Part shown: positions 45,757 to 54,236 of the stretch, piece after piece
Layout: every line of letters starts with the position of its first letter
Position numbering within the stretch: position 1 is the first letter of the stretch
From: Flagellimonas marinaquae
GTDB taxonomy: Bacteria; Bacteroidota; Bacteroidia; Flavobacteriales; Flavobacteriaceae
Direction: 5' to 3'
Length of the DNA: 64,000 nucleotides
Assembly: GCF_023716465.1 (NCBI RefSeq)
Contig: NZ_CP092415.1
Coordinates: 1,961,501 to 2,025,500, forward strand
Notes under the pieces: model-generated
Told to the model about the DNA's origin: nothing
Seen by the model: the letters and a program-made list of their open reading frames with translations, nothing else
The model's database searches: none
Program-made: the position numbers and the translations under genes

Positions 45757-46722
45757 TGACTTAGGCATTTAGATACTAATATTTTTTATGTAGCATGGCG
45801 GTGTGTTGACCATGCGGTGCATAAGGTTCTCGAATATCCCTTCCTTCATGAAACTCCGGTTGAACCTATAGCAATATTCATCGAGGTAGTCCTGTAGATC
45901 CTTCACGTGATGGTGTACGCCCCTTAACCATCCCTTGAGATTCATTATCGTGCGATGGAGTTCGGGGAAGTTGTTCCCCTTTTTGCCAGAAGGTATGCGA
46001 CCGAGGTTCTTGAACTCCTTCTTCAGCGGGGCATATCCTGTCCATTGGTCCGTGGTGACCTTCGCATCACTGTCGATATGGTCCCTCATGAAACTGCCCA
46101 AGTGCTCGGCACTGGCCTTGGGGATTACACGGGCATAGAGGCGTGAGACACCCTTTTTCCTTTTCTCGATGCCCACCACCACAAGCTTTTTGACGCCGTT
46201 CTTCCTGCCGCGTACGCCCTGTTCCTGTCCACCGAAGACAGTCTCGTCCACCTCGGCCGTGCCGGTTATCGGGTGGTTCCCGGAACTCTCCATCGCCTTC
46301 ATCACCTTTCGCTTGAAGGCCCAACAGGTCTTTTGCCTCAGGTCAAGTTTGCGGCTCAGCTCGGTGGAGGTAACCCCTTTTTTGTTGGTCGAGACGAAAT
46401 AAACAATCCAGAATGCCTTGACCAGATCGAACTTGACCTGATGGAAAAGGGTGCCCGCCGTCGGGGATTCCACGTACCTGCACGAGGTACATTGGCGGGA
46501 CATCTCGGCCTTGCCCGGACAACTGTGCCCATGGCCACATTTGCGGCAGCGATATCCGTCCCTCCATTTGAGTCCCGATAGGTATGACAGACAGTCCTCC
46601 TTAGTAGAAAAACGCTCCTGGAACTCGAAAAGGGACAGGCTTTTGAATCTTTGCTCCATGTTTATATATATTGTTTCCCTAAATTTATTGATGTTGGAAA
46701 TATTTACAAAGTGCCTAAGTCA
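45757..46722 (-). mobile_element. IS1595-family insertion sequence
   Basis: About 966 bp with a perfect 11-bp terminal inverted repeat, TGACTTAGGCA (45757-45767) and TGCCTAAGTCA (46712-46722). ATAAATATT flanks both sides (45747-45755 and 46723-46731), with one unexplained base (45756) on the left, so it is probably the target duplication. Base composition is clearly more GC-rich than the island around it. It sits about 190 bp upstream of the metal efflux operon and may have separated it from its original control region. Confidence 0.85.
45769..46659 (-). CDS. IS1595-family transposase
   Basis: 296 aa, intact. A zinc ribbon (CRKCGH ... CTSCRY, ~38-62) precedes a DDE-type RNase H core: AEVDETVFGG (first Asp), KVTTDQWTGY (second Asp) and the C-terminal HRTIMNLKGWLRGVHHHV block seen in this family. 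GC-rich codons differ from its neighbours, consistent with recent arrival. The whole frame is uninterrupted between the inverted repeats, so the element may be active. Confidence 0.93.
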   Translation of the reverse strand: MEQRFKSLSLFEFQERFSTKEDCLSYLSGLKWRDGYRCRKCGHGHSCPGKAEMSRQCTSCRYVESPTAGTLFHQVKFDLVKAFWIVYFVSTNKKGVTSTELSRKLDLRQKTCWAFKRKVMKAMESSGNHPITGTAEVDETVFGGQEQGVRGRKNGVKKLVVVGIEKRKKGVSRLYARVIPKASAEHLGSFMRDHIDSDAKVTTDQWTGYAPLKKEFKNLGRIPSGKKGNNFPELHRTIMNLKGWLRGVHHHVKDLQDYLDEYCYRFNRSFMKEGIFENLMHRMVNTPPCYIKNISI

Positions 46723-46731
46723 ATAAATATT

Positions 46732-47086
46732 TAATGGTATATACATTTGTATGATCATACATCCATATAAATATTTGTTTTTGGAGTGCTTGAAATTTCT
46801 GTAAAATATTTGTGGAAAGGGAGAAAAAGAGCAAATCAGGGTTTGTCCGAGTGTCAGTGTAAACTGAATTCTTTTTCTCCCTACCCATATTTCTACTGTA
46901 GTTGCCAAAAACGATGTTTTTGGCAACACCCCCAAAGAATCGAATAGGGATGGTAAGCCTTAGGAGGCTTACCATCCCTATTTTGGATTTAACCTCAATT
47001 CCTTTGCAAATTTATTTTGAATGCTTCTTGATTTGCCATACACGAACCGATGTACGGCAAATGGATTAAATGCTGTTCAATGTTGC
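46732..47086. other. Gene-free segment with three inverted repeats
   Basis: No coding frame is convincing. GGGAGAAAAAGA (46819-46830) pairs with TCTTTTTCTCCC (46870-46881). GTTGCCAAAAAC (46901-46912) pairs with GTTTTTGGCAAC (46916-46927). A perfect 18-bp stem AATAGGGATGGTAAGCCT (46943-46960) with its complement at 46965-46982 has a 4-nt loop and T4 after it on the plus strand. The last is a likely terminator. Confidence 0.55.
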
Positions 47087-47094
47087 TAGGTTTG
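47087..47094 (+). promoter_or_regulatory. Candidate -7 box for the HTH gene
   Basis: TAGGTTTG fits TAnnTTTG, 32 bp before the ATG at 47127. No -33 TTG at the usual distance. Confidence 0.35.
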
Positions 47095-47126
47095 TTCAAT
47101 AAAGTAAATCAACAAATACCAGTACT

Positions 47127-47417
47127 ATGAAGCGTATATTTATCATGGACGACGATGGATTAAAGGAGTACGTTCCTGTGGAATCTCTCAAAAACAATCT
47201 AGCTCCAAAACTGGAGGATAAGGATAATCAAAATCAAACTGAAAATGAAATGTTGACGATTGCCGATTTGGTCAAGAAATTTAAAGTGACCAGGCCGACC
47301 ATCTATTCCTGGATGGAAAAAGGGTTGCTCAAAAAGATACCTATTGGCGGACGTGTTCTATTTCATCCCAATGACATCGACGAGCTTATCGATCGGTTAA
47401 GGGGTATTTCTTCTTAG
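47127..47417 (+). CDS. Helix-turn-helix protein, excisionase-like
   Basis: 96 aa. An acidic N-terminal half is followed by a MerR-like HTH_17 domain: MLTIADLVKKFKVTRPTIYSWMEKGLLKKIPIGGRVLFHPNDIDELI. Proteins of this kind are common in Bacteroidota mobilisable elements, where they act as excision or mobilisation regulators. It is upstream of MobC, so control of excision or transfer is a reasonable guess. Confidence 0.8.
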   Translation: MKRIFIMDDDGLKEYVPVESLKNNLAPKLEDKDNQNQTENEMLTIADLVKKFKVTRPTIYSWMEKGLLKKIPIGGRVLFHPNDIDELIDRLRGISS

Positions 47418-47487
47418 AAACAGATTGATGATCCAAAGTCAAAATAAAAAATGGATTTTATTAATCGGAGGTCACGAAGCAAGTTGT

Positions 47488-47505
47488 GTTTTTGTATACA
47501 AAAAC
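47488..47505. other. 18-bp palindrome, candidate transfer origin region
   Basis: GTTTTTGTA followed by its exact complement TACAAAAAC, 50 bp before the mobC start, in a 139-bp gap. Mobilisation elements often carry oriT just upstream of mobC. No experimentally known oriT core was recognised. Confidence 0.35.
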
Positions 47506-47556
47506 GGCTCACTTTGTTCGCAAGCTTGTTGAAGATACTCCTCAATTCCTAAAATT

Positions 47557-47895
47557 ATGGCACGGCCAAAAAAAGAAATTAGAGAGCTTAAAGCAATTCA
47601 TATCAGTTTTAGAACTACAGTGGATAATTATCTCATTGTAGCTCATAATGCAGAATCTTGCGGGCTTTCAATTGCTGATTATATCCGAAAAAAAATTACA
47701 GGAGAACCTTTACCTAGATATAAGATCTCTCCTTATGAAAGAAAAATTTTCGTTGAGCTGAGCAGGATAGGTAACAATATTAACCAGTTGGCCATCAAAA
47801 TTCATTTAGGGCAGAACCAACCCGAAAAATTGACGGGACAACTTGTGGAACTACAAAGGTTGCTTTCTGAAGTAAAACAAATTATGGTAAAATAA
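47557..47895 (+). CDS. MobC-like plasmid mobilisation relaxosome protein
   Basis: 112 aa. It opens with MARPKKEIRELKAIHISFRTT (ribbon-helix-helix type), then GLSIADYIRKKITG and the MobC signature ELSRIGNNINQLAIKIH. MobC proteins assist a relaxase at oriT. The relaxase gene normally found directly downstream is missing: the next gene, 80 bp on, is AbiEi. Mobilisation would therefore need a relaxase from elsewhere. Confidence 0.85.
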   Translation: MARPKKEIRELKAIHISFRTTVDNYLIVAHNAESCGLSIADYIRKKITGEPLPRYKISPYERKIFVELSRIGNNINQLAIKIHLGQNQPEKLTGQLVELQRLLSEVKQIMVK

Positions 47896-47939
47896 AGTCA
47901 AAACAGGTTGATTGAATTTTAGTAAAAAAAAAAGAAAAA

Positions 47940-47954
47940 TAGCAATAATTGCTA
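47940..47954. promoter_or_regulatory. Palindromic operator upstream of abiEi
   Basis: TAGCAAT-A-ATTGCTA, a perfect 15-bp palindrome ending 21 bp before the AbiEi start. AbiEi-type antitoxins repress their own operon by binding inverted repeats, so this is a likely self-regulation site. Confidence 0.5.
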
Positions 47955-47975
47955 ATATTCTTCTAAATTTACTAA

Positions 47976-48767
47976 ATGCAGCTCGCCGATTTTATCAAAA
48001 ATAGATTGTCATTGGAAGAATATTCATTCTCCCGTGATGAATATATGGCTTATTCAGGGAAGGACGCAAATGCTATTGCAACGGATTTAGCCTATTTATC
48101 TGAGAAAGGGGAGATTTTTGCCTTAAGAAAAGGATTCTATCTTATCATACCGCCAAGATATTCAAAGTTGGGTGTTTTGCCATTGGAGCTTTATGTCAAT
48201 AAATTATTTGAACATTTGGATAAGCCCTATTACATTGGTTTATACTCGGCAGCACAAATACATGGAGCAGCCCATCAACAGGTACAGACTGGATACATCA
48301 TCACACAAAGCACTAGAATGTTGGATATTCATAAAAAAAATGTAACCATAAATTTTTTTCTTACCTCTAATTGGCCCAAGGCCAATATTGTCCAAAAAAA
48401 ATCGGATGCTGGTTATTTTAATGTTTCAGACCCATTACTGACCATTGTAGATTTAATATACCACCAAAGAAAGTTAGGAGGAATAAATAGAATATTGGCA
48501 AATATCGAGGAACTTTTAGAAGAAGTTGAGCCAAGTGAAATGGATTCCTTATTGCAATGGTATCCGCATAAAAGTGTTTTACAGCGGTTGGGTTTTTTAA
48601 TCGATTATATAAACCCAGAAGAGAATTTGCGTGAGCCACTTATTGTGCATTTGGAAAGACATGGGTTTTACCCTGTACTGTTGAATACATCGGATAAAAT
48701 CAAACCAGGTGCAGTGGATAATAAATGGAAAGTGGATGTGAACTTAGCTCTAGAAAGCGATATATGA
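47976..48767 (+). CDS. AbiEi-family antitoxin (type IV toxin-antitoxin)
   Basis: 263 aa. N-terminal winged helix (~1-55; FSRDEYMAYSGKDANAIATDLAYLSEKGEIFALRKGFYLII) and the AbiEi core (YIGLYSAAQIHGAAHQQ, VSDPLLTIVDLIYHQRKLGGINRI). AbiEi counteracts the AbiEii nucleotidyltransferase and represses the operon. Its stop overlaps the toxin start by 4 bp (ATGA). It is the first gene of the nine-gene defence operon. Confidence 0.9.
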   Translation: MQLADFIKNRLSLEEYSFSRDEYMAYSGKDANAIATDLAYLSEKGEIFALRKGFYLIIPPRYSKLGVLPLELYVNKLFEHLDKPYYIGLYSAAQIHGAAHQQVQTGYIITQSTRMLDIHKKNVTINFFLTSNWPKANIVQKKSDAGYFNVSDPLLTIVDLIYHQRKLGGINRILANIEELLEEVEPSEMDSLLQWYPHKSVLQRLGFLIDYINPEENLREPLIVHLERHGFYPVLLNTSDKIKPGAVDNKWKVDVNLALESDI

Positions 48768-49555
48768 TACCACGGCCCTACATAGCAGAATGGCAAGAAA
48801 ATGCTCCTTGGAAATCATTCGCCCAGATAGAGCAAGATTTGATTATAAGTCGTATGCTGGTTGCCATATTCTCCGATGATTTCTTATATGAAAACCTAGC
48901 TTTTAGAGGTGGTACGGCATTACACAAGTTATATCTTAACCCAGCACCTCGGTATTCAGAAGATATTGATTTGGTTCAAATTAAGGAAGGCCCTATTAAA
49001 CCTATTATGGAAAGACTGGATCAGATTATAGATTTCTTTGAAGAGCCAAGAAAAACGCAAGTTAGAGGTCATGGCGCAAAAGCTCTATATCGATTTAACT
49101 CAGAGTATGAGAATATCCGTATGCGGGTTAAAATTGAAATCAATTGTCGAGAGCATTTTAATGTTCTTGACTGGGTTGAATTCCCATTCGAAGTTGAGAA
49201 TACCTGGTTTACAGGCAGGACCAAAATACGAACATATAGCATCAATGAACTTTTAGGAACTAAGTTACGGGCATTGTACCAACGAAGTAAAGGCCGCGAT
49301 CTTTTTGATTTGGATTATTCGCGGACGCACATAAATTTGGAAACGGCTTCTATTATAGAATGTTTCAATGAATATATGGCCTTTTCGGTTGGAAAGCCAC
49401 CAAGTCAAAAAGAGTTTTTACAAAATATTGAAGCTAAGGAAAATGATTCTGGTTTTACTGGGGACATGGAAGCCTTGTTGCGTCCTGAAATTGAATATGA
49501 CCAAAAAGCAGCATTTAGATGGTTGAAAAATGAAATACTTAAAACCGAAGAATGA
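48764..49555 (+). CDS. AbiEii-family nucleotidyltransferase toxin
   Basis: 263 aa. FRGGTALHKLY and RYSEDIDLV are the GG-S/T..D-x-D catalytic motif of DNA-polymerase-beta-type nucleotidyltransferases. GRTKIRTYSINELLGTKLRALYQRSKGRDLFDLDY is the conserved AbiEii block. The family transfers nucleotides to RNA targets and blocks growth during phage infection. The frame is open from 48725, but the ATG at 48764 gives the usual start and an ATGA overlap with the antitoxin. It overlaps hsdR by 4 bp. Confidence 0.9.
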   Translation: MIPRPYIAEWQENAPWKSFAQIEQDLIISRMLVAIFSDDFLYENLAFRGGTALHKLYLNPAPRYSEDIDLVQIKEGPIKPIMERLDQIIDFFEEPRKTQVRGHGAKALYRFNSEYENIRMRVKIEINCREHFNVLDWVEFPFEVENTWFTGRTKIRTYSINELLGTKLRALYQRSKGRDLFDLDYSRTHINLETASIIECFNEYMAFSVGKPPSQKEFLQNIEAKENDSGFTGDMEALLRPEIEYDQKAAFRWLKNEILKTEE

Positions 49556-52500
49556 TGTTCAACGAAGACTCCAGAGTAAAGATACCAGCGATTTTACATC
49601 TCACGCAGCTTGGGTATACGTATTTGTCCCTTAAGGAATCTAGCTGGGATGTGGAGACCAACATTTTTGCGGACATTTTCAAGACTTCGATTGAACGAAT
49701 AAACCCGCATCTTGAAAGTCAAGATATTGAAAGGTTATATCAGGAAATAAGCCTGTCTCTTGACAATAATGATTTGGGCAAAGCCTTTTATAATATGTTG
49801 GTGCAACGTTCAGGGACTAAACTTTTGGATTTAGAAAATTTTGGAAACAATTCTTTCCATGTAGTAACAGAACTTACCTATAAAAATGGTGAGGATGAAT
49901 TCCGGCCAGACGTTATTGTATTGATTAACGGTATGCCATTGGTTTTTATAGAGGTGAAAAAGCCAAATAACCGCGATGGGGTTTTGGATGAGCGGAGGCG
50001 AATCAAAAGAAGGTTTCAGAATAAAAAGTTCAAAAAGTTCGTGAATCTTACCCAGTTCATGATTTTCTCCAATAATATGGAGTATGACGACAATGAAATT
50101 GAGCCCTGGCAGGGTGCGTTTTACGCCTCCCCCTCCTATACTAATCCCATCTTTAATTATTTCAGGGAAGAAATTGGCTTCAACCTTTCCCAAGTTTTAA
50201 AACCTTTGGACCCCGACACTGAGGATTTTGTTTTAAGGGACACTAATTACCAAGCCATAAAAAACAGTCCAGAATTTTTAACCAACAAGAATCTGGATTC
50301 TCCAACAAATAGAGTTCTCACTTCTTTGTTGAGCAAGGAAAGACTGGAATTCATGTTGCGCTATGCCTTGGCCTATGTTAACGAGTACTCCGGTATTCAG
50401 AAACATATCATGCGTTACCCTCAGTTTTTTGCAACAATGGCCATTCAAGAAAAACTGGATAAAGGGATAAAAAAGGGAATTATTTGGCACACTCAAGGTA
50501 GTGGTAAAACGGCTCTTGCATATTACAACACCCATTTTTTGACCGATTACTTTCAAGCCAAGAACATTATTCCAAAGTTCTATTTTATAGTCGATAGGTT
50601 GGATTTGCTCACACAGGCCAGGGATGAGTTTACGGCGAGAGGTTTGAAGGTCCATACGGTAAACTCTAAACAAGAGTTTCTAAATGATTTAAAAACCACC
50701 ACCGCTGTTTATAACGCCAAAGGAGTTCGTGAAATTTCTGTGGTAAATATCCAAAAGTTTCATGATGACAAAGACTTGCGGATGAACCTTGACTATGATA
50801 TTTCCATACAGCGGATTTATTTTTTGGATGAAGTGCACCGCAGTTACGAACCCAAAGGTAGTTTCTTGGCCAATTTAGAACAGAGCGATAAGAATGCCAT
50901 CAAAATCGGCTTGACAGGAACACCTTTAATCGGGAAAGATTTAAAGTCCAAAGACTTGTTTGGTGATTATATCCATAAGTACTACTACAATAAATCCATA
51001 GCTGATGGCTACACTCTAAAGCTGATTCGAGAAGACATAGAGACCGAATACCAAATAAAATTAAAGGCTGCACTTGATTCCATTGATATAAAAAAGGGAG
51101 ATACTGATAGAAAATTGGTGTATGCCCATCCCTCTTTTGTAGAACCTATGTTGGAATACATCGTCGACGACTTTGAAAAATTCAGGGTTCGTAACAATGA
51201 TGGTAGTTTAGGGGGCATGGTTATATGCGACAGCAGCGAACAGGCGAGAGAATTGTTCAGGATTTTTAATGAGAAATTTGGTTCCGTGGTTAATGGTCTG
51301 CCAAAAGTCGCTGAAGAAGATACTACCTATGGTAATGAATGGTCTGCAAACTTTAAACCTAAAAAAGCAGGGCTTGTTTTGTACGATTCTGGATCAAAGG
51401 ATGAATTGGCCGAACGCAGGGATCAATTTAAGTCTGGGAAAATTGACTTGCTTTTTGTTTATAATATGTTATTGACGGGTTTTGACGCCAAACGGCTAAA
51501 GAAACTGTATCTGGCAAGAGTAATAAAAAGCCATAATCTTTTGCAGGCATTGACCAGGGTAAATAGAACCTATAAAGATTACCGATATGGATATGTGGTC
51601 GATTTTGCCGATATATCCTTGGAGTTTGACAAGACCAACCGTGCCTATTTTGATGAGCTTCAAGAGGTATTGGGCGATGAGATGGAAAGCTATTCCAATC
51701 TCTTTATGTCCAAAGAAGAGATTGAGGTCAACATATCGGAAATAAAGGAAACCCTTGCTGATTATGAATTAAAAAATGCCGAAATCTTTTCTGCTCAAAT
51801 TTCAGAAATTAGCGATAGGGGTACTATGTTAAAGATTAAGAAGGCCTTGGAAGATGCCCGTTCCCTTTACAACGTTATTAGATTGACAGGGGAATATGAT
51901 CTATTGGAAAAATTGGATTTCCGTCAATTGGGACGATTGCGTATAATGGCGATAGACCATTTAGCATTGATCAACGCCAAACAAGCCTTGGAGCACAATG
52001 AAGAAATGGGCAACCTCTTGAATATGGCTCTGGAGGATGTGGTATTTCTGTTCAAAAAAGTAGGGGAAGAAGAACTGATTCTGGCCGATAGACTAAAAGA
52101 CATCCTAAGAAAAACGCGCGAAGGCCTTGCCAGTAATTTTGATACCAAAGACCCTGAATGGATTAGCCTATATGATGAATTAAAAAGACTTTTTAAAAAT
52201 AAGAACCTAAGTGAGGTCACTCAGGAGGAAATGCAGCGGAATATGCATTCACTGAAAACCATTCATGAAAAAGTGAAGGAATTGAACCGGAAAAATGAGT
52301 TGCTGTGTGCTAAATACGAAGGTGATTCAAAATATGCCCGGGTTCAGAAACGGTTGTTGGAAGCAGGAAAACCTTCAAAAATTAGGACGGCCATTATCGA
52401 GGCCTTACAAAATATAAAGGAACAAGCAGATATGAGCATACTACAACGTAACAATACCTTGGACAATGAAGCATATTTTAAACGGGAAGTGGCACGCTAT

Positions 52501-52617
52501 GTAATGAAGTCATTCAACCAAAGTTTAACCACGAACTTGGATTATGACACCGTAATTTTTATTAGTGACATCATTGTAAATGAATATATGAACGAGTATT
52601 ATAACAGACCGGCATAA
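49552..52617 (+). CDS. hsdR: Type I restriction endonuclease subunit R
   Basis: 1,021 aa. N-terminal PD-(D/E)xK nuclease (~118-137: RPDVIVLING...FIEVKK). Superfamily 2 translocase: motif I TQGSGKTA (~315), motif II DEVH (~426), motif III GLTGTPL, and LLTGFDAKRLKKLYL with ALTRVNRTYKDYRYGYVVDF. A C-terminal helical domain binds the methylase. It translocates DNA from unmodified sites and cuts at a distance. The gene comes before hsdM and hsdS, and overlaps abiEii by 4 bp and hsdM by 1 bp. Confidence 0.96.
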   Translation: MMFNEDSRVKIPAILHLTQLGYTYLSLKESSWDVETNIFADIFKTSIERINPHLESQDIERLYQEISLSLDNNDLGKAFYNMLVQRSGTKLLDLENFGNNSFHVVTELTYKNGEDEFRPDVIVLINGMPLVFIEVKKPNNRDGVLDERRRIKRRFQNKKFKKFVNLTQFMIFSNNMEYDDNEIEPWQGAFYASPSYTNPIFNYFREEIGFNLSQVLKPLDPDTEDFVLRDTNYQAIKNSPEFLTNKNLDSPTNRVLTSLLSKERLEFMLRYALAYVNEYSGIQKHIMRYPQFFATMAIQEKLDKGIKKGIIWHTQGSGKTALAYYNTHFLTDYFQAKNIIPKFYFIVDRLDLLTQARDEFTARGLKVHTVNSKQEFLNDLKTTTAVYNAKGVREISVVNIQKFHDDKDLRMNLDYDISIQRIYFLDEVHRSYEPKGSFLANLEQSDKNAIKIGLTGTPLIGKDLKSKDLFGDYIHKYYYNKSIADGYTLKLIREDIETEYQIKLKAALDSIDIKKGDTDRKLVYAHPSFVEPMLEYIVDDFEKFRVRNNDGSLGGMVICDSSEQARELFRIFNEKFGSVVNGLPKVAEEDTTYGNEWSANFKPKKAGLVLYDSGSKDELAERRDQFKSGKIDLLFVYNMLLTGFDAKRLKKLYLARVIKSHNLLQALTRVNRTYKDYRYGYVVDFADISLEFDKTNRAYFDELQEVLGDEMESYSNLFMSKEEIEVNISEIKETLADYELKNAEIFSAQISEISDRGTMLKIKKALEDARSLYNVIRLTGEYDLLEKLDFRQLGRLRIMAIDHLALINAKQALEHNEEMGNLLNMALEDVVFLFKKVGEEELILADRLKDILRKTREGLASNFDTKDPEWISLYDELKRLFKNKNLSEVTQEEMQRNMHSLKTIHEKVKELNRKNELLCAKYEGDSKYARVQKRLLEAGKPSKIRTAIIEALQNIKEQADMSILQRNNTLDNEAYFKREVARYVMKSFNQSLTTNLDYDTVIFISDIIVNEYMNEYYNRPA

Positions 52618-54236
52618 TGACTGTAGAGAATACAACACAAACTAAAAAACTAATAGACAACCTAAAGGCTGTATGTGCCAGTTATGGTTTAGGGAATGAT
52701 GGTAACGAGTTTAAGATCATCACCCAAGTATTTTTGTACAAATACCTTAACGATAAATTCTCATATGAGTTAAAAAAAGTAAGGCCAAGTTTAACTAAAA
52801 GAGAAAAATGGCAATTGGCATTGAGCGAGATTGATGAAGGGGAATACAAACTCCTACAATTTGACTTGGAAAGTAATACGGCCTTTCTCTATCCCCACCA
52901 TGTGATTGAGTATTTATTCGATAGACAGAATGAACCTGAATTTGGCAAACTATTGGATGACACTCTTTTGGACATTGCCGCCAAAAACAATGATTTGTTT
53001 GCAGTAAATACCGATGGTGGTGCCAAAATCAGGTTGTTTGATAGAGTCACTGAGTTTATTTCGGATCCTACCAAACGGGATGCCTTCGCAAAGGCATTGT
53101 TAAATAAGTTAGTGGATTTTAGTTTTGAGAATGTCATGACCGAAGGGTTTGATTTCTTCTCCACCATTTTTGAGTATCTGGTAAAAGATTATAACAATGA
53201 CGCTGGGGGTAAATATGCTGAATACTATACTCCGCATGCCGTGGCCAAGATAATGGCTGCTATTTTAGTGCCAGAACCTGTTAAGAATGTGACCGTATAT
53301 GATCCCAGTGCGGGATCGGGCACCTTGCTTATGAATCTAGCTCACGCCATAGGGCCAGATAAATGCACTGTATATTCTCAGGACATTTCGCAAAAATCCT
53401 CTACACTGCTACGATTAAACCTCGTGTTAAACAATTTGGTGCACAGTATTGAGAATGTTATCCAAGGTAATACCATGACAACCCCATATCATAAAGAGCA
53501 CGGAGCTTTACGCAAGTTCGACTACATCGTCAGCAACCCGCCCTTTAAGCTGGACTTTAGCGATGATGTGGAAGAGTTGCAGAAGAAAGTAAATAAAGGT
53601 CGCTTTTTTGCGGGAATCCCCAACGTACCAAAAAAAGCCAAAGACAAAATGGCGATTTACTCGCTTTTTTTACAGCACATCGCATATTCTTTGACCGAAA
53701 CGGGGAAGGCAGCGGTAGTCGTACCTACAGGGTTTTTGACAGCACAAAGTGGTATTGATAAAAAAATACGTCAATACTTAGTTGATCATAAAATGTTGGC
53801 CGGAGCGGTAAGCATGCCCAGTAACATTTTTGCCACTACAGGCACAAATGTTTCCATTGTTTTTATGGACAAAAATAATGATGAAAAAGTGGTGTTTATT
53901 GACGCCAGCAATTTAGGCAAAACGGTAAAAGAAGGTAAAAATCAAAAAACGGTTTTAAACACTAAAGAGGAAGACCGTATTATAAACACCTTTATCAATA
54001 AAACAGAGGTGGATAATTTTTCCGTAGTGGTTGAATACGATGAAATCACTACTAAAAACTATAGTTTTAATGCAGGGCAATATTTTGAGGTAAAAATTGA
54101 ATATGAAGATATTACTTTAGAAGATTTTACAACACTTAAAAACACTTTTCAAAGTAATCTGAAAGAACTATTCGCTGAAAGTGAAAAGTTAGAAAAGCAG
54201 ATTCAAGAAAACTTTAAATTCTTGAATTATGAATAA
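52617..54236 (+). CDS. hsdM: Type I DNA methyltransferase subunit M
   Basis: 539 aa. N-terminal HsdM_N helical domain (FKIITQVFLYKYLNDKF). The N6-adenine methylase core has DPSAGSGT (~229-236, SAM-binding variant) and NPPF (~307) as the catalytic motif. It methylates adenine in the recognition site using S-adenosylmethionine, guided by HsdS. A 1-bp overlap with hsdR and an 8-bp overlap with hsdS indicate tight co-translation. Confidence 0.97.
   Translation: MTVENTTQTKKLIDNLKAVCASYGLGNDGNEFKIITQVFLYKYLNDKFSYELKKVRPSLTKREKWQLALSEIDEGEYKLLQFDLESNTAFLYPHHVIEYLFDRQNEPEFGKLLDDTLLDIAAKNNDLFAVNTDGGAKIRLFDRVTEFISDPTKRDAFAKALLNKLVDFSFENVMTEGFDFFSTIFEYLVKDYNNDAGGKYAEYYTPHAVAKIMAAILVPEPVKNVTVYDPSAGSGTLLMNLAHAIGPDKCTVYSQDISQKSSTLLRLNLVLNNLVHSIENVIQGNTMTTPYHKEHGALRKFDYIVSNPPFKLDFSDDVEELQKKVNKGRFFAGIPNVPKKAKDKMAIYSLFLQHIAYSLTETGKAAVVVPTGFLTAQSGIDKKIRQYLVDHKMLAGAVSMPSNIFATTGTNVSIVFMDKNNDEKVVFIDASNLGKTVKEGKNQKTVLNTKEEDRIINTFINKTEVDNFSVVVEYDEITTKNYSFNAGQYFEVKIEYEDITLEDFTTLKNTFQSNLKELFAESEKLEKQIQENFKFLNYE

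Noticed and set aside
45747..46731. Perfect 8-bp target duplication for the IS
   Set aside because: The shared flank is 9 bp and leaves one extra base on the left, so the exact insertion boundary is not certain.
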